Assembly (NCBI GenBank): GCA_965204905.1
Contig: OZ242042.1
Location: 1,426,001-1,490,000 of the forward strand
Origin: Bin87 sp965204905
GTDB taxonomy: Bacteria; Chloroflexota; Dehalococcoidia; Lucifugimonadales; UBA3495
Direction of reading: 5' to 3'
DNA length: 64,000 nucleotides
Part shown: positions 25,853 through 33,615 of the stretch, one piece after another
How positions within the stretch are numbered: position 1 is the first letter of the stretch
How the letters are laid out: each line of letters starts with the position of its first letter
Program-made: the position numbers and the translations under genes
Notes under the pieces: model-generated
Told to the model about the DNA's origin: nothing
Databases searched by the model: none
Seen by the model: only the letters and a program-made list of their open reading frames with translations

Positions 25853-26608
25853 TTAGAAACCGACGAGTTGACGCACTGCGCCGGACACATCAGAGAGATC
25901 GTCCACTGCAACGTCAGCCTGGGATTCCGGGTCGTCGGGGTCATCCGGCTCGTAGAACCCTCGTATCCAGATGGACTTCATCCCGACCCGGTTCGCGCCC
26001 ACAACGTCATTGTTGACGTGGTCCCCCACGTGGATGGTAGTGTCCGGGCTGGCCTCCAGAGATTTGACGGTCATCAGGAAAATTTCGTCGGACGGTTTGG
26101 CCAGCAACACTTCGTCGGAAAAGGTCAGGACGTCGAAATACCTGAGGAGACCGTGCTGTTGGAGAAATTCCCGAAACGTGTAGCCTGGCGTCATTCCTGT
26201 GTTGGAAATCAACCCGATGCTGAGTCCCATGCCTTGTACCGCTTCCAACGTCTGTTGGCTGGAGTCGTGGAACCGGGGCGGATAGTGAAAAAATGACTCA
26301 GCATAGCTTCGCTCAATTTCGGCGACGGCAGGTTCGGGCAATCGATTGGATAATCCGTCTTCGATCAGGTCGATGAAGATTTTTACCTGTCGGCGAAAGC
26401 TCACATCCTTATTGTCGTTACGGACCGCCCGGCAGGCCCGATAGCAACCCCGATACGCTTCCCTGATGTGGTCGGGGTCGTAATCGACGCCGTGGCTGAG
26501 CAGGGTTTCCCGGGCGCCGTCCAACCGGGCTTGGGCGCGTTGCAACCCCAGTTCCCGGTTATCGAGGATCAAGGTTTGCCAAAGGTCAAATGTAACGGCG
26601 GTAATCAC
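25853..26608 (-). CDS. HAD-superfamily hydrolase
   Basis: 251 residues. Motif I is FDLWQTL (residues 7-13), with Asp nucleophile but Trp at the usual second Asp, as in dehalogenase-like and some phosphatase branches. Motif II Ser/Thr in LISNTGM (about 131), motif III Lys in LAKPSDEIF, motif IV HVGDHVNNDVVGA (about 198). A helical cap sits between I and II. GTG at 26608 gives VITAVTFD; no Shine-Dalgarno is visible. Substrate unknown; located just after an amidase. Confidence 0.82.
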   Translation of the reverse strand: MITAVTFDLWQTLILDNRELGLQRAQARLDGARETLLSHGVDYDPDHIREAYRGCYRACRAVRNDNKDVSFRRQVKIFIDLIEDGLSNRLPEPAVAEIERSYAESFFHYPPRFHDSSQQTLEAVQGMGLSIGLISNTGMTPGYTFREFLQQHGLLRYFDVLTFSDEVLLAKPSDEIFLMTVKSLEASPDTTIHVGDHVNNDVVGANRVGMKSIWIRGFYEPDDPDDPESQADVAVDDLSDVSGAVRQLVGF

Positions 26609-26648
26609 GGTAAGTTCTTGATTTTCCGTACGATAGTGTGGGCGGTAT

Positions 26649-28061
26649 CTATAGCGGCGGGCGCCGGTGATGCCAGTCGTGCGCCTGCTGGTAAGCATAC
26701 GCGGCACGGAGCACGGTGGTCTCGTCGAAGTTGCGGCCGGCCAGATGCAGGGCCACCGGCAGGCCATCTCCCGCGAATCCACAGGGTACCGATATGGCCG
26801 GAGAGCCGGTAATGTTGTACACGCGGGTGTACTTGGTCAGCAACGGCACCGCCGGTAATGATTCACCGCCAACGTCGATCCTCCGTTCCAGTATCTCCGG
26901 GGCGGTTACGGGTTCTACCGGCCCGGCCAGCAGGTCAACGTCTTTCAGAAGTTCCGCGACCTGGGCGCAAAAAACCTGTCTGGCCTGCTGCGCTCGCAGA
27001 TATTCGGCTGCGGTGATGAACAATCCCTCTTCGAGCCGGTCTCGGACTTGCGGGTACAGTTTGTCGCCGTCGCTGATCAAGATGTCGTGGTGGGCAGCGG
27101 TAGCCTCGGCGCTGAGTATCGCGTTGCTGATGGGTTGAGCGTACTGGTACAAGGGAAGGGAGACCTCAACTATCTCCGCGCCCAACTCGCCCAGTTCGGA
27201 AATGGCGCGCTGCACCAAATCCGCCACCCCCGCATCGATTTCGGTCTCGAAGTATTCTTTCACCACGCCGATCCGCAGGCCCCGTATGTCCTCGGTAAGG
27301 GCTTCCGTGTAATCCGGGACCGGCACGTCCACCGTGGCGGGGTCGCGCGGATCTCGCCCTGCGATGGCGTTCATGGTCAACGCGGCATCTTCAACGGTGC
27401 GAACCATGGGGCCGGGATGATCGAGGCACCACGACAGGGGAGTGAGTCCAGCCCGGCTCACCCTGCCATAGGTGGGTTTCAACCCCACGATGCCGCACAG
27501 GGCCGCAGGAATCCGCACGCTGCCGCCGGTGTCGCTGCCCATGGTAATTGCGCACTGGCCGGCGGCGGCGGCTGAGCCGCTACCCCCGCTGGATCCGCCG
27601 GTAATTCGCTCGGGGTTCCAGGGGTTGTGCATGTGGCCGTAATCGCCATTCTCCCCAGTGGGGCCGAAGGCCAGCGGGTGCATGTTGAGTTTGCCGATGA
27701 GGACGGCGCCGGCCTGGCTGAACTTGGCGGCTACCGTGCAGTCTTCGGTGGGAACGTAGTTGTCGTAGATGCGCGTGCCCGATGTGGTGCGGATGCCGGC
27801 AGTCTCGAACAGGTCCTTTAGACCCACGGGTATGCCGTGGAGAGGTCCGCGATAGTTGCCTCTGTTGATCTCCTGCTCCGCCCGTTCGGCGCTGGCGCGG
27901 GCCTGCTCGGGGAGCACGGTTATGAATGAATTCAGCGTCGGTTCGGTGGCTTCGATACGCTCCAAGCAGGCTTCCACGACCTCCACCGGGGAAATCTGCC
28001 GATCACGAATCAAGCCCGACAATTCCCAAGCCGACATGTAATGAAGTGCGGTTTCTGGCAT
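26649..28061 (-). CDS. Amidase-signature hydrolase (AtzE/GatA-like)
   Basis: 470 residues. Ser-cisSer-Lys triad by spacing: Lys82 (GLKDLFETAG), cis-Ser157 (GGSSGGS) and Ser181 (SDTGGSVRIP), exactly the 24-residue separation of the family. GatA-like, but no gatB or a full gatC is nearby. A 67-residue AtzG/GatC-like gene ends 46 bases upstream, so a two-subunit amidase of the AtzE-AtzG kind is likely. Substrate unknown. Confidence 0.88.
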   Translation of the reverse strand: MPETALHYMSAWELSGLIRDRQISPVEVVEACLERIEATEPTLNSFITVLPEQARASAERAEQEINRGNYRGPLHGIPVGLKDLFETAGIRTTSGTRIYDNYVPTEDCTVAAKFSQAGAVLIGKLNMHPLAFGPTGENGDYGHMHNPWNPERITGGSSGGSGSAAAAGQCAITMGSDTGGSVRIPAALCGIVGLKPTYGRVSRAGLTPLSWCLDHPGPMVRTVEDAALTMNAIAGRDPRDPATVDVPVPDYTEALTEDIRGLRIGVVKEYFETEIDAGVADLVQRAISELGELGAEIVEVSLPLYQYAQPISNAILSAEATAAHHDILISDGDKLYPQVRDRLEEGLFITAAEYLRAQQARQVFCAQVAELLKDVDLLAGPVEPVTAPEILERRIDVGGESLPAVPLLTKYTRVYNITGSPAISVPCGFAGDGLPVALHLAGRNFDETTVLRAAYAYQQAHDWHHRRPPL

Positions 28062-28107
28062 TAGAGACCTCTGTGGTACAGCGAGGAGCAGCCGCGTGTT
28101 CCCGGCG

Positions 28108-28311
28108 CTACCCGCGCTCCGGGACGAATACTGAGGGGGATTCCGCGCCCGAAACGTCGATTTCGTACACTCGTTGCAGGCCCTGACGCATCAGCGAAAC
28201 CCGGCCGCGCAGGTCGGCCATGCGTTCCTTGTCGGAAGTATCAAGGCCGTTGGCTGCCGCGACTCTGAGAAAAGCCTGCTCGGAAATAGCGGAATCGTTA
28301 TCGCCCGACAT
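28108..28311 (-). CDS. AtzG/GatC-like small amidase partner
   Basis: 67 residues. Helical N terminus (ISEQAFLRVAAANGLDTSD), a second helix (MADLRGRVSLMRQGLQRVYEID) and a Pro/acid tail (SPSVFVPERG). This helix-helix-tail layout mirrors GatC and AtzG, small proteins that wrap and stabilise their amidase. ATG at 28311. Directly upstream of the amidase in the same direction. Family assignment is by layout and context, not by an unmistakable motif. Confidence 0.6.
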   Translation of the reverse strand: MSGDNDSAISEQAFLRVAAANGLDTSDKERMADLRGRVSLMRQGLQRVYEIDVSGAESPSVFVPERG

Positions 28312-28440
28312 AGCACCCCGCGGCGCACCGGTTGCTTTTGGTGTCCTGGAATCAGGGTGCGCGTGCGACATTATCGCGCAAGCCGGCATCGTTGGCAATG
28401 AAACAAATGGCATGGGCTATACTGTTTCGGCGAGGTTTAA

Positions 28441-29160
28441 TTGACCATCAATGCCATGAATTCACAATGCGGACAATGCGACTCTGCTGCGGACGGGAGA
28501 AGGGTGTGGGGCCTGGGGCCCCCTGCTCTGGGCGTTATGGCGTTGATACCTTCCGCGATCCTGGTATCGCTGCTTGCCGTCTTGTTGCCGCTGTCGGTAA
28601 CAACCGTGATAGGCACCACGCTCCTGGCGATGACGCAGTTGGCGCTGGTTTGGCTTCTGACCACGCGCGCGTGGCCGCCTCAGCCGCAGCTTTACGGGTT
28701 GAGACGCCCCAACAGGCCCTGGTGGCAGATATCCATTTCCGTCGTGTTCATCCTGGGAGCGAGTCTGGGAGGCGTGCAACTGTATCTGATGGCCGTCACT
28801 GCGTTGGGTCTTGATTACTTAATTCCGCCGGACTTGCCGGGAGATCTGCTGCTTCCCGGAGGGCTGGTGATTTTTACCGTTATCGCGCTGGCGGTGGTGA
28901 CACCTGTCGCGGAAGAGGTTTTTTTTCGCGGATTTCTGCTCAGAGGACTGATCAACCGCTGGGGCGTGACTCCGGGGATAATAGTATCGGCGGCGGTGTT
29001 TGCCGGGATGCATTTCCAGCCGGCCGTGATTGTGCCGGTCTTCATAACCGGCCTGCTGCTCGGCGCGCTTTATTGGCAGACCGGGTCATTGTGGCCTGGC
29101 ATATTCGTCCACGGCGCTCAGAATCTTGTCGCCACCCTGGGAATCATTTTGGGCCTGTAG
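28441..29160 (+). CDS. CPBP-family intramembrane metalloprotease
   Basis: 239 residues, about six to seven membrane helices. Motif EEVFFRGFL starts at residue 158 (E158, E159, R163) and the second metal motif is FAGMHF about 30 residues on; HGAQN is the third His region. Members process prenylated proteins or act in bacteriocin immunity; role unknown here. TTG start at 28441 has GAGG five bases upstream; an ATG at 28456 is an alternative. N terminus has an odd CGQC pair before the first helix. Confidence 0.87.
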   Translation: MTINAMNSQCGQCDSAADGRRVWGLGPPALGVMALIPSAILVSLLAVLLPLSVTTVIGTTLLAMTQLALVWLLTTRAWPPQPQLYGLRRPNRPWWQISISVVFILGASLGGVQLYLMAVTALGLDYLIPPDLPGDLLLPGGLVIFTVIALAVVTPVAEEVFFRGFLLRGLINRWGVTPGIIVSAAVFAGMHFQPAVIVPVFITGLLLGALYWQTGSLWPGIFVHGAQNLVATLGIILGL

Positions 29161-29201
29161 CCGGCCGGCTGTGTTGAATACTCCCGTCTTGAATGCTGGG
29201 G

Positions 29202-29207
29202 TATAAT
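29202..29207 (+). promoter_or_regulatory. Perfect -10 hexamer before cysC
   Basis: TATAAT 18 bases before the cysC ATG, predicted start near 29214, so a leader of about ten bases. No proper -35. Confidence 0.35.
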
Positions 29208-29224
29208 GCCGCGCGCAATCCGGT

Positions 29225-29866
29225 ATGGAGCAGTCGCAGATGGCCATTCAACACGATGTGGTTTGGCAAAACTTCGCCGTAACAACCTCAGATCGCGCGA
29301 AACTGCTCAAGCAGACGCCCTTTGTCATGTGGTTCACGGGGTTGTCCGGTGCTGGCAAAACTACGCTGGCCAATTTGGTTGCCAGGCAGTTGTACGACCT
29401 GGAGCACCACGCTTACGTTCTGGACGGCGACAATCTACGGCATGGGCTGAATCGGGATCTGGGATTTACGGTAGAAGACCGGCGGGAAAACGTCCGGCGC
29501 ATGGCTGAGGTGACGAAGCTGGTTTATGACTCTGGGTTGATTGCTTTGGCTGCCTGCATCTCGCCCTTTGCGGCGGAGCGGGAATTTGCCCGGAGCCTGT
29601 TCCCTGCCGGCAAGTTTATTGAGGTGTTCGTGGACGCTCCGCTGGAATTGTGCGAGCAGCGGGACAACAAGGGTCTTTACCGAAGGGCTAGGGCTGGAGA
29701 AATTGCCGACTTCACAGGCATAGACTCGCCTTTCGAGCGCCCGGAAAATCCGGAACTCATTATGGATACGGGAAGCTTGACCGCGCCCGAGTGTATGGAC
29801 CGCATCATGTCGTACCTGGCGGATATTCGGCTGGTGGCCGCGGACTGGACACCAACGCAGCGGTAG
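29225..29866 (+). CDS. cysC: Adenylylsulfate kinase CysC
   Basis: 213 residues. Phosphorylates APS to PAPS. P-loop GLSGAGKTTLAN around residues 39-50, then LDGDNLRHGLNRDLGFT and RRENVRRMAEV, the APS-binding signature. YRRARAGEIADFTGIDSPFE near 157 is also typical. No cysN/D or reductase genes are nearby, so it may serve sulfation or assimilation encoded elsewhere. ATG at 29225; a second in-frame ATG is at 29240. Confidence 0.95.
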   Translation: MEQSQMAIQHDVVWQNFAVTTSDRAKLLKQTPFVMWFTGLSGAGKTTLANLVARQLYDLEHHAYVLDGDNLRHGLNRDLGFTVEDRRENVRRMAEVTKLVYDSGLIALAACISPFAAEREFARSLFPAGKFIEVFVDAPLELCEQRDNKGLYRRARAGEIADFTGIDSPFERPENPELIMDTGSLTAPECMDRIMSYLADIRLVAADWTPTQR

Positions 29867-29906
29867 GCTAGATTGTTTTTAACTTCAACTGTGGCACAGG
29901 CTTCAT

Positions 29907-30722
29907 ATGGCTTCCAAATCGATTACCAACACTGACCGCATCGCTGCCAAATTCGCTGCGTCAAAAGCTGAAGGACGCCCCGCGTTGTTGATGTTTGTGA
30001 CCGTTGGTCATCCCTACCGAGATGCCGCTATGGACATCGTGCCTCATCTGGTTGCTGCTGGCGCCGACGCGATTGAGCTGGGTATCCCCTTCAGCGATCC
30101 CATAGGGGAAGGCCCCGTTATTCAGGAGTCAAGCTTTGCGGCGCTACAGAACGGCATCACGCCCCAGGATTGTCTCGACACTGCCCGGTCCCTCCGGCCG
30201 TTGATCGGCGACACTCCGCTGATTCTAATCGGCTACTACAACAGTTTGATTTCCTACGGTTTACGGCGCTTCGCGGCGGCGTGCGCGGATGCCACGGTGG
30301 ATGGCTTGATTATTCACGACCTCCCCGCTGAGGAGGCTGGTGCGTTGGTCGAAGAACTGACCCCATACGGAATTCACCTCATTCCTCTGCTTGCGCCCAC
30401 CAGCACCGACGAAAGCATTGCCAAAGCGGCCGAAATCGGCGGCGGTTTCGTATATTGCATCAGCGTAACTGGCGTGACCGGTGTCCGGTCCCAGGTATCT
30501 AGTGAAGGCTTGGACTTGGCGAGCCGAGTTCGTCAACACAGCGATTTACCGATCGCTATCGGGTTCGGCATCTCCAGCCGTGAACACGTTCTCGATGTGG
30601 GCCGGCGGGCTGACGGAGCCGCCGTAGGCAGTGTCCTCGTGCGTGCCATAGCCGACGGTCCTCCGGAAGGCGCGGCAGCACGCGGCGCCAAGGTCGTGGC
30701 AGAACTCGCCGGGCGCGACTGA
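29907..30722 (+). CDS. trpA: Tryptophan synthase alpha subunit
   Basis: 271 residues, TIM barrel that cleaves indole-3-glycerol phosphate. Catalytic Glu and Asp lie in ADAIELGIPFSDPIGEGPVIQ (about 53-72, quoted in parts), and the phosphate loop in IGFGISSREH. trpB, which normally abuts trpA, is absent; the neighbours are cysC and, 311 bases on, a DAHP synthase. So the trp genes are dispersed, yet an aromatic amino acid pair remains together here. Confidence 0.95.
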   Translation: MASKSITNTDRIAAKFAASKAEGRPALLMFVTVGHPYRDAAMDIVPHLVAAGADAIELGIPFSDPIGEGPVIQESSFAALQNGITPQDCLDTARSLRPLIGDTPLILIGYYNSLISYGLRRFAAACADATVDGLIIHDLPAEEAGALVEELTPYGIHLIPLLAPTSTDESIAKAAEIGGGFVYCISVTGVTGVRSQVSSEGLDLASRVRQHSDLPIAIGFGISSREHVLDVGRRADGAAVGSVLVRAIADGPPEGAAARGAKVVAELAGRD

Positions 30723-30784
30723 CGAGCGTTCCGCCCCTTTGACGACGGGTAAGCCATTGTGGCGAAAAAAGTCAGATTGTCCCG

Positions 30785-30813
30785 TTGACAAGTGCCTTAT
30801 GGCGGCGTAGGAT
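30785..30813 (+). promoter_or_regulatory. Promoter of the DAHP synthase leader
   Basis: Consensus -35 TTGACA (30785-30790), 17-base spacer, -10 TAGGAT (30808-30813). The predicted start, 30820-30822, coincides with the ATG of the leader peptide, so that peptide may be read from a leaderless mRNA. Confidence 0.65.
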
Positions 30814-30821
30814 TTTTAACG

Positions 30822-30926
30822 ATGATTTCCGCCAATCTGAATACGGTCCTCGGGTATTACCGCCCGTTCTTCTTTTACGCTTACCGCCGCTCGGTTAGCG
30901 TAAATCCGGCGTGTGAGGCCCGATAA
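30822..30926 (+). CDS. Tyr/Phe-rich leader peptide of the DAHP synthase attenuator
   Basis: 34-codon open frame. Residues 12-21 are YYRPFFFYAY: seven aromatic codons in ten (four Tyr, three Phe), the hallmark of an attenuation leader sensing charged tRNA-Tyr and tRNA-Phe. The 3' half of these codons (30874-30885) pairs with 30893-30904 (11 of 12 bases), a pause hairpin. Next, 30905-30910 (TCCGGC) can pair with 30958-30963 (GCCGGA), which would break the terminator at 30949-30983. A ribosome stalled on Tyr/Phe would free this antiterminator. Start ATG has AGGA 9 bases upstream if that is transcribed. Confidence 0.8.
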   Translation: MISANLNTVLGYYRPFFFYAYRRSVSVNPACEAR

Positions 30927-30948
30927 CCTTCGTGAAAATCACCAGGAG

Positions 30949-30983
30949 AGGACTTCAGCCGGAGCGAGGCTGAAGTCCTTTTT
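30949..30983 (+). terminator. Intrinsic terminator of the aromatic attenuator
   Basis: AGGACTTCAGCC (30949-30960) pairs perfectly with GGCTGAAGTCCT (30968-30979) over a 7-base loop, followed by a T run to 30983. It stands between the leader peptide and the DAHP synthase gene, whose own Shine-Dalgarno lies beyond it. Its 5' arm overlaps the proposed antiterminator partner. Confidence 0.9.
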
Positions 30984-31033
30984 GATTAACTACCCAGTTG
31001 GCGTTGTCAAGGCCACCCGTGCAGGAGGACAAA

Positions 31034-32107
31034 ATGGCAATTTCACCGGCCAAGGACGTAAACGTAATGAGCAACAACGCGTTAATTCGGCCATCGGAAC
31101 TGGAAGATCGTATTCCACTGAGTTCCACCGCTGAACAGGTCGTTCTGGAAGGACGCCGTCAACTCGAAGCGGTGCTCAATCGCGAGGACGAGCGTTTTGC
31201 GGTGATCGTAGGGCCCTGCTCGATCCACGATCACAAGGCAGCGCTGGATTATGCGGAACGCCTCAAGCCCCTGGCAGATCGGCTCAGCGACCGAATCATG
31301 GTCGTGATGCGGGTCTATTTTGAGAAGCCCCGCACCACCGTGGGTTGGAAAGGTCTGATTTACGACCCGAACCTCAACGATACCTACCAGATCGAGGACG
31401 GGCTGCACCGGGCGCGTCGGTTGCTCATGGAGATTGCCGAGGCCGGACTCTGCTCGGCCACCGAGTTCCTGGACCCCATCGTCCCGCAGTACGTGGCCGA
31501 CCTGGTCACCTGGGCCGCCATCGGGGCCCGCACCACCGAGAGCCAGATCCATCGCCAGATGGCCTCCGGCCTTTCCATGCCCGTCGGATTCAAGAACGGC
31601 ACCGACGGCGACCCGCAGACCGCCGTTGACGCTCTGGTTGCCGCCGCCACACCGCAGGCGTTCCTGGGCATTGACCATGATGGGCAGGCGTCCATCGTGG
31701 AAACGCGCGGCAACAAAAACTGCCACCTGGTAATGCGCGGAGGCCGCAGCGGCACCAACTTCGATGCCCGCTCCATATCCGTTGCCCAGGACGCCCTGCG
31801 CAAGGCCGATGCGCCGCTCAACGTCGTTGTGGATTGCAGCCATGGCAACTCCAACAAAGACCACACCCGCCAGCACATCGCTTTCGAGGATGTGGTGGCT
31901 CAGCGCACCGGCGGGAACAGTGATCTGGTCGGCGTGATGCTGGAAAGCAACATCAATCCGGGCGCGCAGAAACTGGGCTCCGATCCCTCTGCCCTGGAAT
32001 ACGGCATCTCAATCACTGACTCGTGCATCGGGTGGGAGGAGACCGTTGACCTGCTCGATTGGGCATACGACCGGTTGGGAAGAGAGGTAGCGGTAGCTGC
32101 CAACTAG
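31034..32107 (+). CDS. aroF: 3-deoxy-7-phosphoheptulonate (DAHP) synthase, type I
   Basis: 357 residues, AroF/G/H type. Joins PEP and erythrose 4-phosphate, the first committed step to Phe, Tyr and Trp. Motifs: VGPCSIHDHKAA (about 57), KPRTTVGWKG (about 98), SGLSMPVGFKNGTDG (about 178), and the metal ligands in DCSHGNSNKDH and the C-terminal ITDSCIGWEE. ATG at 31034 with AGGAGG just upstream; longer frames have no such site. Preceded by a Tyr/Phe leader attenuator. The letter of the paralogue (F, G or H) cannot be decided. Confidence 0.96.
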   Translation: MAISPAKDVNVMSNNALIRPSELEDRIPLSSTAEQVVLEGRRQLEAVLNREDERFAVIVGPCSIHDHKAALDYAERLKPLADRLSDRIMVVMRVYFEKPRTTVGWKGLIYDPNLNDTYQIEDGLHRARRLLMEIAEAGLCSATEFLDPIVPQYVADLVTWAAIGARTTESQIHRQMASGLSMPVGFKNGTDGDPQTAVDALVAAATPQAFLGIDHDGQASIVETRGNKNCHLVMRGGRSGTNFDARSISVAQDALRKADAPLNVVVDCSHGNSNKDHTRQHIAFEDVVAQRTGGNSDLVGVMLESNINPGAQKLGSDPSALEYGISITDSCIGWEETVDLLDWAYDRLGREVAVAAN

Positions 32108-32154
32108 CTGCTGGTCGTAGGGGCGGCCCGGAAGTCGCCCATCAGGCTCATTTG

Positions 32155-32182
32155 CGGGGCGGGCTTCGGTTCCGCCCCGTTT
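32155..32182 (+). terminator. Probable terminator after DAHP synthase
   Basis: CGGGGCGG (32155-32162) pairs with CCGCCCCG (32172-32179), 9-base loop, then only TTT. It is a strong GC stem with a weak U tract and partly resembles the GTAGGGGCG repeats; a terminator role is likely but not certain. Confidence 0.5.
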
Positions 32183-32197
32183 GCCGTCATGTTGCCG

Positions 32198-32206
32198 TGA
32201 TATAAT
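32198..32206 (+). promoter_or_regulatory. Extended -10 promoter for the GNAT gene
   Basis: TGATATAAT is a perfect TGN plus TATAAT. Predicted start near 32213 gives a 75-base leader before the ATG at 32288. Confidence 0.5.
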
Positions 32207-32287
32207 CGCGTTACCTTCAAGAATAAGAACAAGGGTTGCCGATGCAAGCCAATTGCCGATTGCGTATTCAGATTGAGGAGGACTGCC

Positions 32288-32875
32288 ATGTTTCCACAGG
32301 TTAGCCTCACCACGGATGTTTCGAGAGATGACGTTAGCCGGATTCGCGATTGGTTGCGTGATCCTGAAGTCAGTTCGCTCTGGTATGGGACCGACGATTC
32401 GGACGGCCATGCCCTCCATATCGGGTACGCGCCCGAGCGAGTTCAGGGCGCTGAGGACGACGAATGGCATCAGATATTCAACCAGGACGAACGGCGCATT
32501 TATTCGATCTACTCCACCGATGAAGCGCATATTGGCGAGGGTCAACTGCTGGTGGAGTGGCCTCTTGAAGAGGCTCAGCTGTTCATCCTGATCGGACGCA
32601 AGGACCTCTGGCACCATCACTATGGAACGGCAGCGCTGGTGGCCATGTTGGACGAAGCCTTTGATAGCCTCGAATTGCACCGCGTCTGGGTGGACGTGCC
32701 GGAGTATAACGAGCACGCGCTGCAAATGTTCCGGCATTTGGGGTTCGTGCTGGAAGGCCACCTGCGCCGGACCCACCGCAAGGACGGCAACTGGTATGAC
32801 TCGTTTGCCATGGGCCTCCTGACCGACGAGTACCACCGCCGGCGCAGCCGGGTGCTGGCTCAATACGGCGCGTAA
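32288..32875 (+). CDS. GNAT-family N-acetyltransferase
   Basis: 195 residues. C-terminal GNAT fold similar to RimJ/RimL-type: HHYGTAALVAMLDEAFD (acetyl-CoA loop, about 110-126), ELHRVWVDVPEYNEHALQMF and the GFVLEGHLRR strand pattern. The N-terminal part FPQVSLTTDVSRDD is less conserved. ATG with GAGGAGG 6-7 bases upstream. Acceptor (protein N terminus or small amine) unknown. Followed by a kinase and a rhomboid on the same strand. Confidence 0.82.
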   Translation: MFPQVSLTTDVSRDDVSRIRDWLRDPEVSSLWYGTDDSDGHALHIGYAPERVQGAEDDEWHQIFNQDERRIYSIYSTDEAHIGEGQLLVEWPLEEAQLFILIGRKDLWHHHYGTAALVAMLDEAFDSLELHRVWVDVPEYNEHALQMFRHLGFVLEGHLRRTHRKDGNWYDSFAMGLLTDEYHRRRSRVLAQYGA

Positions 32876-32905
32876 CCAGCGGACAGTGGGGTTGGAGGAA
32901 AAACT

Positions 32906-33613
32906 ATGCCGGTCATAACTATTAACGGAGTCATAGGCAGCGGCACCCTGGAAATCGGCCATCTGGTGGCCCAGAACCTGGGAATCAACTACGTGGACCG
33001 CTACATCTTCTCCGAAGCGGCACGCTTGGTGGGCTCCCCGATAGGCCAGCTGATCGAAAAAGAACAACGGGTAGTGCCCTTCCGCGAGAGGGTGGCCCGT
33101 TTCATGCAGGGAGTCCTGGAGCGCTCAGCGGTCGCCGGCGCCGGCGCTGAGCCGTACTTCGGGCGAGGCATCGAAATGCTGCCGGCGGAAGCCTACACCG
33201 AGCTGGTCTCGGACGCGGCCGCCACCTCGCCCGTTCACGACCGTGCATTCATAGACGCGACGACTTCAGTGATCAAAGAGTTGGCCGAGGGCGGTGATGT
33301 GGTGATCATCGGACGCGGCAGCAACATGATACTGGCGGACACTCCCGGCGTGGTGCATGTGGGACTGGTGGCTCCCATGGACGTTCGTATCGACACCATG
33401 GCCAAACGAGAAATGTTCTCCAACGATGAGGCCCGGGCCTACGCAGAGGACCTGGAAAACGCCAGGGTGACTTTCTATCGCAAGTTTTTCCGCGCCAACG
33501 CCAACGATCCCACCAAGTTCCACCTGATGCTCAACATCGGGCGCATTTCCCAGAGTACGGCTGCTGAGATCATCGGCCACGCTGCCGAGGACATCGCGGG
33601 AGCGCCCGTCTAG
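32906..33613 (+). CDS. Cytidylate-kinase-like family protein (Cmk2)
   Basis: 235 residues. P-loop-like GVIGSGTLEIGHLVAQNLG at the N terminus, followed by YVDRYIFSEAARLVG: the pattern of the cytidylate-kinase-2 family, in which the classical P-loop Lys is also commonly absent. ADTPGVVHVGLVAP and RIDTMAKRE fit later kinase segments. True substrate uncertain. ATG preceded by GGAGG; the rhomboid begins 2 bases after its stop. Confidence 0.78.
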   Translation: MPVITINGVIGSGTLEIGHLVAQNLGINYVDRYIFSEAARLVGSPIGQLIEKEQRVVPFRERVARFMQGVLERSAVAGAGAEPYFGRGIEMLPAEAYTELVSDAAATSPVHDRAFIDATTSVIKELAEGGDVVIIGRGSNMILADTPGVVHVGLVAPMDVRIDTMAKREMFSNDEARAYAEDLENARVTFYRKFFRANANDPTKFHLMLNIGRISQSTAAEIIGHAAEDIAGAPV

Positions 33614-33615
33614 CC

